Shown here: positions 57,066-64,000 of the stretch, in pieces
How the letters are laid out: each line of letters begins with the position of its first letter
Position numbering within the stretch: the first letter of the stretch is position 1
Source of the DNA: Lepiota brunneoincarnata
Taxonomy: Eukaryota; Basidiomycota; Agaricomycetes; Agaricales; Agaricaceae
Reading direction: 5' to 3'
DNA length: 64,000 nucleotides
NCBI GenBank assembly: GCA_023014365.1
Contig: JAEBUN010000003.1
Coordinates: forward strand, 1,178,001-1,242,000
Made by a program: the position numbers and the translations under genes
The notes under the pieces: model-generated
The model's input: the letters and a program-made list of their open reading frames with translations, nothing else
Database searches by the model: none
Told to the model about the DNA's origin: nothing

Positions 57066-57998
57066 TCAGTGATCAAGTACGGGGATGTACTGATGTTGGG
57101 CCAGAGCCATGGTGTCGATCCGACTGAGCGACATGCGGGCACGAGGGTTGGTGAGCGGGCTGTCACGAGAGGGACTAGAGGCGACGGGAACGCGACCCCA
57201 AGTGTAAACTCGCGGGGTCACATTAGGAGCCGGAGATGGTGAGAAGTTATTAGTGGCGGGATAAGTAAGCTGGGAGGATGGAGTGGAAGGAGTGACAGGG
57301 CTCGGAACCGAAGGCTCGCTAGGGATATTAATAGGGGTAATGCTAACCGTGCGACGCGAGACGGGAGAGCGGGGAGTAGCAGGCAATGGAAGAGGAGCTG
57401 GGTCTTGCATCTGCGCTGCAGTGACGCTGGGGGGGCCCACGGTAGGCGTAGAGGTGGAGGTGTTGCGGTAGGAGGCAGGAGGGATAAAAACTGGGACTGA
57501 CGTCGCTCGGACAATGGTATAAGCGTCGGCTACGTTTGGGTGCTGCCGAACGGTACCAGCGCGATGAGGGGCGCGGTGCGGAATGCGGGTTGGACGACCC
57601 TGGCGTCGTACGTCGGAGCCGGCTTGAAGGAATCGCTGCTGCCAGTCGATAGGGGTATAAGCACCTGCCAGGAGTGTCGCTGGATCATCGGCGCCGATGG
57701 CCATAGGGCTGTCATTGTCACTGAGAGAGTCGTCATTGTCAGCGCTGGAGCTAGAGCTGCTATCTGTGATGCTTTCTAGGACAACGACGTGAGGAGGGTT
57801 GTGCGCACGGTCCTCAGAGGGGCTGTGGATGGGTCTGTCGACAAACTGCTCGAGCTCAGCGTCCTTGAAGAATTCCTCTGAATCTGGGTCGAACTGGTTC
57901 CACACACTCCATTTTTCGCATCGGTCGACAGAGGGTTCTGGTTCTTCGCGGACGGCGGGGGTGGTGATGTACTGTTGGGAGAAAAGAGCGCGACCCAT
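57066..57998 (-). CDS. Ser/Pro-rich orphan protein, 310 residues, single exon
   Basis: Uninterrupted frame with a Met start (MGRALFSQQYITTP). An acidic segment (residues about 35-95: FDPDSEEFFKDAELEQF, then SSSSSADNDDSLSDND) precedes PIDWQQRFLQAGSDVRRQG, then an Arg/His-rich stretch and a long Pro/Thr/Ser region (TSTSTPTVGPP, TPSTPSSQLTYP) to the end (HQYIPVLDH). No domain, signal peptide or membrane helix. Composition suggests a disordered nuclear or cytoplasmic protein; no function proposed. Codon use looks coding, and no frame on the other strand covers the whole span. Confidence 0.65.
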   Translation of the reverse strand: MGRALFSQQYITTPAVREEPEPSVDRCEKWSVWNQFDPDSEEFFKDAELEQFVDRPIHSPSEDRAHNPPHVVVLESITDSSSSSSADNDDSLSDNDSPMAIGADDPATLLAGAYTPIDWQQRFLQAGSDVRRQGRPTRIPHRAPHRAGTVRQHPNVADAYTIVRATSVPVFIPPASYRNTSTSTPTVGPPSVTAAQMQDPAPLPLPATPRSPVSRRTVSITPINIPSEPSVPSPVTPSTPSSQLTYPATNNFSPSPAPNVTPRVYTWGRVPVASSPSRDSPLTNPRARMSLSRIDTMALAQHQYIPVLDH

Positions 57999-58974
57999 TC
58001 GAGAGGTATATAAAAAAGAGAAGAAGAAGAAAAGAGGCTCGAGAGGGATAGAGAGCGTGGGGAGGAGAGGGTATGTGGAAGGGGTATTAGTACAGAGACC
58101 AGAACAAGATGAACGGCTGAGAAGAAGCCGCGTTAGTGGGTAAAAACACTATCTATATCGGGAAGTCCACGCTGACTCAGCATCACCCGTCTTCGCATAG
58201 CAACAGCCCCATCTGCCAACTGCCGACTCCCCACCGCTCGGTCAACCTGCTGTACACGCCAAGAGAGAGTTTGTATAGAATAGGTTTGTTCATCACTGAT
58301 TATATTCCACCCTGCTTGGACCGCTTAAGCAATGACCTCACGGGGACGTTTTCCAGCCCCATCGCACGGATCGGCGTCAATGCGGAGGTAAGGTCCAAAG
58401 TCCCCTCAATCGACCTCCGACTGCTCTTCTCCATCCCCGATCTTAACGCGTTCACACTCTTCCTCAGCAACCGTCACCGACAATTAAAGGCTATCAAAAT
58501 AAATTAAAAAAACCCTGGAATTTCTCCTATGTTTCCACCAGTACTGCTCCCGACCTTAGTTGCTCTAGAGCAATTTGTCTATTTTTAATAATGCTAATCG
58601 TCGGAGTGATTAATGAGTGCTTATGATCTCAGAGCACCACCAGCTAATATACCCACATCCTGATTTTGTGCGCTGTAGGTTCTTGGCAGAGCAGAATGTG
58701 CTTCAGTGACCGGACGTTGTGGGGTCGCATTTGTGGCAGTGTTGACAACTGAAGCTTCTAGACCATAGTTTGGGGGGTGCCAGGGGAGGGACGCGGGCGG
58801 TTCTGTATCACCAGGCCACAGAACGACGTTGCGCGGTGCAACTCGCTGCGGCGAGTATATGCTGCGGATGTGCAGCAGCAACACACGCCGAGACACCGAC
58901 GCGTCAGGCACGTGCTCCCAGCCAGCAGCCCTCGGAACAGCAGTCTCTCCACTCCCCCCATTCCCCTTTCCTCA
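57999..58974. other. Divergent upstream region of orphan gene and VPS9
   Basis: No gene recognised. A 123-codon plus frame (58136-58507) has no domain. The frame that leads into VPS9 is open from 58777, but the extra 66 codons (GEGRGRFCIT...) are unlike the family. Confidence 0.45.
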
Positions 58975-61884
58975 ATGACTACACCACCCATTCCTACAAC
59001 CTCAACTTCAGCCGTAACTAATCAGCAACCCAGTATACCGCTCAGTACGACCACACTTGATCATACCTTCCCTCCAATATCCGACCCCTGGAGAGACACC
59101 AGTGCTCCACAAATAAATGACGACGATCAGCCGACTAAACGCGAGCTCAAAACCCCCGACCCATCGCTCTTTGACCAAGATATAACAGCCAGCATAGTTG
59201 ATGCTTCACAAGGGTCTCCAACTGCAACTAAGGTTGAACCTATATCCAAAGATGTCCTGAGCGAGTTCGACCCTTTATCAGAGAGCACTGAAATGGCTGC
59301 CCGTGAAGCATGGGAGTCGGCCGAATCCCATCCGCCGCCCCCACCATCACCTCCACGAACACCATCACCCGCACCTTCGCCACCAGCGAAAGACGATCCG
59401 GACGGCTCACTGGCCTCCGCTGCAAACTCACCAGCGCTACTGCTTGTTTCTCCTACCCAATCGTCTTCCTTTCCCTCACTCGCTGCACTTGCACGGACGT
59501 TTTCGATACCTACTTTCTCGCCAAAGGCACGGCCACAATCGTTAGATGTGGCCAGACACGTTCCATCACCTTCGACACTGTCGTCATTTGCTGCCCAGCA
59601 GGAGCAGCGAAGATCGGAGCCACCCACGAGATCGGGCACACCAAATGGTGGGAGAAGAAGTGGGACCGTAAGTCCGGCGGTCGGGAGTCCGTCGGGTATG
59701 GACTCGGCTTCAGTTATGGGGAATGGTAATGGCAATGGGAGTAGACCTGCGGAGGGGGTATTCGATTTTCAGAGGTTTTTGGATCAGATGAAGACGAGGA
59801 GTGCGGAGCCGGTGTCGAAGTATCTGCGATCGTATGTATATGAGGTCGTCTTTCGTTTTCCATCACCTTATCATTCATTCAGCTTTTTGAGCAATTTTGC
59901 GAAACGGGTGTTTACCGTCAATGATCAGATCAAGATCATCAATGACTTTTTGAATGTAAGTCTAGCAAAGACATTATGACCACCCTCCTGAGTTATTGCT
60001 TCCTTAGTTCATTTCTGGTCAAATGCGAAATTGTGATGTCTGGAAGAATGTCTCAGATGCAGAGTTTGATAATGCCATGGAGGGGATGGAGAAACTTGTG
60101 ATGAACAGACTATACGAGTTGTAGGTCCCATCTCACTCTGCGTTGACTTTATTTAAACGGTGGCTCCTTCCAGCACATTTACCCCTCAGGTTGCACGAGC
60201 TATCCCACCACGGCCTATCACGACTGATGATCTCGAGCGGGACCGTGTATTGTCACAACGGATAGCACTGTTCGGGTGGCTGGAGGAGAAACATCTCGAT
60301 ATCCCTACCGGAGAAGGTAGCAAAGGGTTCATGATGTTTGCCCAGCAAGGTTGGTGTAAAGGTCTTTTACTAACTGAACATAATTCTAATAATCATCTTT
60401 TACAGAACTCCTCAAGATTAATCATTATAAGGCTCCTCGCGACAAGCTCATTTGCATACTGAACTGTTGCAAGGTTATCTTTGGTCCGCACCCTTTCTAT
60501 ACACTCGATTCCGGGAAGGGATGCTAATGCTAGACGTATAGGGCTTCTACGGCATCTAAAGAAAGAGGAAGGAGCAGATTCATTCGTACCAATTCTCATC
60601 TATGTCGTATTGAAAGCGAACCCGGAACACTTACTTTCGAACGTTGAGTATGTCTTAGCCAGTTAATGTGTTGAGAGCTAAGCTAATCTTCATATTAGGT
60701 TCGTTAATCGATTTCGGAGTCCTGCCAAGCTGCAGAGTGAAGCCGGTTACTACCTCTCCAGTCTCGTGAGTAAACAATTGCTGATATTGGGCTGAAACTT
60801 AAAACTTATCGATCCGTGAATTAGATGGGTGCTGTGTCGTTCATTGAGAGCATGGACCACGCATCACTCTCATGCATCACACAGGAGGAATTTGAGAAGT
60901 GTGTACCTGATTTCTCTTCCACTATCTGTGACGGCTAAACTTTACTGAATCCACAGCAACGTAGAAGAGGCAATACAGAATCTACCTCCATCAGAGCCAC
61001 AGTCACCCGAAGTTCCAATAACAGCGCCAACATTCCAGAGTCAATTGGGGACAGCTCATTCACTACATGCAGGCGAGGAGTCTGCACAACCGCTCGCCAT
61101 CACTACACCAGTCCAGGCGTTATCCGAAGATGCCAAACGTCTATTGCAAAAGACTGGAGACACCATATCTAAACCGCTGAATGCCATCGGCAAGATATTC
61201 ACCGAAGCACTAGACGGGGCCGAGAACAAGCTCTCATATTTGCCAGGCCCATTCGCGCCATTCGAGCTCGGGAAGGAACAGAGGGTGGATCATCATCAGG
61301 GACAGGTGCTACCTTGGGCGCAGCAACAGCGTTCGGGTGTTCCCCCTCAAACACCTCATAATCTTAATTCGGAGGGGGCATATGCACCACCCATCCAGAC
61401 ACCGTATAAGCCTAGAGTGAGAAGAGGGCAGTCGCCTTCAATACAGGGTACGCCAGGGGGTTCACCTGGCTATGGTGGCCCGGAGGATACACCCTCCCGA
61501 ACTGCGATTGGGCCCTACACCAACCAAGCACCAGCAATGGGATCTTCACAACCTCTCCACTCAAACTTCTACCCGCTAGGAAATCACAACCAAGCTCTCC
61601 TCCCGCCAAGAGTACAATCACTCGCGGCGGGAGGGAATGGGTCTGGTTTCTTTGGTGGTGAGGGAGCGGATATTTCACGGACGCCAACACCGAACCTGGA
61701 TTTCGCGGGTGTGCAAACTCAGATTGATACAGCTCATGAGCAAGCTGCGAGTGCTGCGAGGGAGACGTTGAGACAGATTTTCCCTGGGGTTGATAGGGAG
61801 GTTGTGGATTGGGTGCTCGAGGCAAAGGAAGGAGATCTGGGAAAGAGTATTGAGGCCCTTTTAGAGATGAGTAGCGGGTCGTAG
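58975..61884 (+). CDS. VPS9: Vps9-like Rab5 guanine-nucleotide exchange factor with CUE domain
   Basis: Activates Rab5/Vps21 GTPases at endosomes for vacuolar sorting. Residues 1-250 are disordered with a Pro tract ([19 protein letters not shown]). A helical bundle follows: [40 protein letters not shown] and [15 protein letters not shown]. The VPS9 core reads [40 protein letters not shown], then [18 protein letters not shown] and [20 protein letters not shown]. It contains the catalytic-type Asp (in ADSF) and Tyr (in AGYYL). The last 45 residues ([20 protein letters not shown]...SIEALLEM) are a CUE ubiquitin-binding domain, as in yeast Vps9. Introns of 50-60 bases between the pieces keep frame. 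The start chosen is the ATG at 58975 after a pyrimidine-rich leader. Stop at 61882-61884. Confidence 0.93.
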
Positions 61885-62247
61885 TGGATGCATGTATGGA
61901 GTATGACTGCAGACACCCGCGTGGGCGGGCAAAGTCATTTAATTTAGTTCTACATGCCATTTTAAGCCATGGGCCATGAGTGAATTTGCCATCCAATATA
62001 TTTTCGCAGGCTTCTCGGGAAGACTAGGGTTTGTGGACCAAAACCACCACAACTGTTTTTTATCATCTATCATCCCTATGTCGGACTGATACACATATGT
62101 TCTGTGCCGGATGGAACACTTTGACTGCCGAAAGCAGTTACCATAGGACAAGAGGTTATAAGATGCGCCCAGTACAGTACATGTCAGCACATCTTGTCCC
62201 TACCCCACCCAACTTCCCGAATCTTCCAACTTAGCCCCCTCTGCGGG
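61885..62247. other. 3' flank of VPS9
   Basis: No gene. Short frames on both strands only. Confidence 0.5.
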
Positions 62248-62640
62248 ATGGTCAATTTGAAAACAGGGGAAATCCCTTGCTAACGGTTGTGAGCATATCG
62301 GTATTAATCACAGTGCTGTTACTGGTAGCAACACTTTCTGTGCCTATCAACAAGGTGGTCCGAATGTTCCGCTACACGCGCAGGATAACGGGGAGAGTAG
62401 ACACGCTATGTAGATTTTGGCATGTGGGGTTATTGTATTGTGCCCGCTGGGAAGTACGTCTTGGTTCGCTGAGATGGTGGGCTCGTTGTACTGGTCTGCG
62501 GGGGTATTTTCTTTCCGAAACAAAAGAGAGAGAACGTAGTGGGAATTGGTTTGCCTCTTAACCTAATTGCAGGCCTACCCTGGGGTGGACTGTTGGGCAA
62601 GACGTCGCCCAGTGAGTTGGAGTGTATGGATCCAACGGGA
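62248..62640 (+). pseudogene. Broken paralog of the PalI-like membrane protein gene
   Basis: The ATG at 62248 opens MVNLKTGEI, matching the MLKAGDGRF start of the gene at 4883. A shifted frame continues with a first helix and the words VATLSVPINKVVRMFR, against AATLSVPILKTSRIFR. After VDT the frame shifts by one base to give DFGMWGYCIVPAGKYVLVR, against DFGIWGYCLVPVG, then a stop. DNA similarity goes on (GGGTGGA, GACGT.GCCCAG and GTGAGT in the same order) to about 62640. The rest, with the later helices and WGNA block, is missing. A dead or truncated copy in the opposite orientation to its relative. Confidence 0.7.
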
Positions 62641-63002
62641 GGGGGCTTGAAGATTGTTCTAGGCAGATCTCTGAGAATTTTCAGAATGCGCTACACAAAC
62701 CCCAAACTACACTCCTGGAGTTATATCCCATAGGTAAGTCCTCTAAGTGCGTAGGCGGACAAACTCGAAAATAAAGCACCGGCCTCTCTTGCGCAGCGGT
62801 TTGTCAAACAAATCTCCGTACGCGTGCCGATCAGGCCTAGCCGGCCCAAGGCGCTTGTGCCATTGGCCAATATGGCATCCGTGACGACGGTTCTGGCATT
62901 AAATTTCCATACAAGCATCATGCAAACGACAAAAAGTGGTAATCAATACCTCGTATGTGTAAGCCCAGGCTTACGACAATCCATGTTTCCCCGTAATAGG
63001 GA
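62641..63002. other. Intergenic
   Basis: No gene or repeat recognised. It lies between the pseudogene and the GGTTC hairpin block. Confidence 0.4.
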
Positions 63003-63175
63003 TGCCGCAGTTCGGTTCTGAACCAAAGTTCGAACCTGAACTTTTCAGAACCGGACCAAAGTTCAGTCCAAGGTTCGACGCCCGCATAGAACCGGACCTC
63101 AAGTCCGGTTCTAGGTTCAGGCAAGGGGTGTATCTCCCGAACCGTGCTGAACTCGGTTCGAACCGAACTTTTGTT
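63003..63175. repeat. GGTTC/GAACC hairpin block
   Basis: About 170 bases dominated by GGTTC and its complement GAACC in both orientations. An 11-bp perfect stem with a 5-base loop lies at 63087-63113 (TAGAACCGGAC / GTCCGGTTCTA), and a 12-bp palindrome CGGTTCGAACCG near 63151. GGTTCGAACC resembles a Pol III B-box, but no tRNA fold or A-box is visible. Confidence 0.75.
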
Positions 63176-63240
63176 GGTATCATTGACTTCAACCCAGGGT
63201 CATTCCCGAGGGGCAGGGGTAATTTGTCGATAACAGGAAC

Positions 63241-63643
63241 TGTTGAACGTTGAACAGGCACTTGACCACAACATTACGACCAGGGGAGAGGCAACAAGCT
63301 TGCTATGTTGAACTGAGTAGAGTCAATAGTATCAGTGACACACTGATCACTAGTCACTAGCTCGAGTTGATCAACAATCACTGATGTATTCACATGTTGT
63401 TAATAATAGTGTGATTTGATAAGCCCACTGATTCGGTCAAGTGTAAAGGTTCTTCGTATGTAACTCCCCTTCACATAATAGGATTTGGCTAGTCTAAGGT
63501 CTCATCCTGTCAAAATGGACATGAGGCGTGAAACTCGGTGTCCACTAATTGACATCCCCAAGGGATGGGTGTACATAACAACTAATTACTTATATATCAT
63601 AATTCGTTACTAACTAATAAGTGATCTGTCACTTTATTTAACA
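63241..63643 (-). repeat. Long terminal repeat of a Ty1/copia element
   Basis: In plus orientation the LTR reads from TGTTGAAC (63241) to TTTAACA (63643), about 403 bases, with the usual TG...CA ends and short inverted repeats. On the minus strand it is the 3' LTR, starting TGTTAAATAAAG directly after a CAGGGGGTTG purine tract (polypurine tract). Flanking bases 63236-63240 (GGAAC) are the predicted target-site duplication. The partner LTR is outside the window, so boundaries are inferred. Confidence 0.6.
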
Positions 63644-63743
63644 CAACCCCCTGACAGAACACTTCTTTAATTTGTGTAGTGGATCACCAATGCACAACCC
63701 CCTGATCCACTCCACACCTTCACTTATCCAACTTCCTATTCCA

Positions 63744-64000
63744 TCATTTCCTTAAACCTATAAGATCACAGAACTTCTCCACCTTGACTCGGGCAAGAGG
63801 TTTTGTAAGCAGATCAGCTGGCATGTCATCAGTAGACAGGTGCTCAAGCTGTAGCTTTTTCATTGCCACCTTCTCCCTCAACCAATAATAACCCATGTCC
63901 AAGTGTTTCATCCTCCCATGGTGATCAGGGTTTTTGGCAACAGACATTGCAGACTGGCTATCAGTGTATAGTACCAATGGGGCACATGGAGTATATCCAA
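63744..64000 (-). CDS. Ty1/copia pol, C-terminal RNase H end (partial)
   Basis: The last 85 or so codons of a copia polyprotein, cut by the window edge. GYTPCAPLVLYTDSQSAMSV contains the RNase H catalytic Asp in YTDSQSA. It is followed by KNPDHHGRMKHLDMGYY, WLREKV and LSTDDMPADLLTKPL, all standard in Ty1/copia RNase H ends. The stop at 63744 is about 100 bases before the LTR, the normal spacing. The frame is intact here, so the copy may be young; integrity elsewhere cannot be judged. Confidence 0.95.
   Translation of the reverse strand, partial: GYTPCAPLVLYTDSQSAMSVAKNPDHHGRMKHLDMGYYWLREKVAMKKLQLEHLSTDDMPADLLTKPLARVKVEKFCDLIGLRK

Larger units (their letters stand above)
63241..64000 (-). mobile_element. 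Ty1/copia retrotransposon, 3' end only
   Basis: LTR plus terminal pol in the order pol - polypurine tract - LTR on the minus strand. A second purine tract with the same CAGGGGGTTGTG word lies near 63690-63700, which may reflect a small duplication or a second priming site. The element continues beyond the right edge. Confidence 0.85.

Noticed and set aside
57540..58143. Plus-strand frames over the orphan gene
   Set aside because: Short shadows of the 310-codon frame on the minus strand.
59127..59735. 202-codon minus-strand open frame
   Set aside because: Antisense to the Pro/Ser-rich part of VPS9, Ser/Gly-rich, no motif.
63140..63170. tRNA or Pol III gene suggested by GGTTCGAACC
   Set aside because: No acceptor stem, anticodon arm or A-box around it; the word is part of a repeated GGTTC pattern.
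1..64000. CRISPR arrays, rRNA, bacterial-type operons or integrated virus
   Set aside because: No spaced direct repeats, no rRNA-like sequence; introns and gene content are eukaryotic throughout, and the only mobile element seen is the copia end.

Overview
The window is nuclear DNA of a filamentous basidiomycete, most likely an agaricomycete. The genes carry many short GT-AG introns of about 50-70 bases. There are fast-evolving F-box-like genes. The housekeeping genes have fungal forms (cardiolipin synthase, Fmp52, Ytp1, Reg1, HMG-CoA synthase), and a PACT-domain spindle-pole protein starts in the way I associate with agaricomycetes. Genus cannot be read from the sequence. No rRNA, tRNA or CRISPR array was recognised.

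Layout. 1-7.3 kb: 3' part of pantothenate synthetase (+), a short-chain dehydrogenase (-), a four-helix SUR7/PalI-like membrane protein (-) and a decayed P-loop gene (-). 9-17 kb: F-box-like gene (+), a weak hypothetical (-), RPF1 (-) head to head with YTP1 (+), and an F-box gene (-). 18-30 kb: FMP52 (+), a conserved coiled-coil protein of unknown role (-), an allantoate-permease-type transporter (+), a secreted alpha/beta hydrolase (-) and cardiolipin synthase (+). 30-39 kb: a very large PACT-domain spindle-pole-body protein (-), a gene-poor stretch holding a relic of that gene, and a hemerythrin-like protein (-). 42-62 kb: REG1 (+), a second allantoate-permease-type transporter (+), HMG-CoA synthase (+), an RNase P/MRP Rpp40-like subunit (+), a Ser/Pro-rich orphan (-) and VPS9 (+). 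62-64 kb: a broken copy of the PalI-like gene, a GGTTC/GAACC hairpin block, and one end of a Ty1/copia retrotransposon (LTR plus end of pol) that runs off the window.

The genes do not form one pathway or a metabolite cluster. They are a mix of core functions: CoA precursor and mevalonate synthesis, ribosome and RNase P biogenesis, mitochondrial lipid, endosomal Rab5 activation, glucose-repression phosphatase targeting and mitotic spindle poles. Lineage-specific and decaying genes are interspersed. Many neighbours are tail to tail with only about 150-250 bases between stop codons, and RPF1/YTP1 share a 144-base head-to-head promoter.

The most unusual signal is a run of reading-frame jumps. 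In at least five genes, including the core gene RPF1, the conserved protein continues only after skipping one base, nearly always in the same (+1) direction. Residual insertion errors in the assembly explain this best; gene decay is the alternative for some. No clearly new biological system was found.
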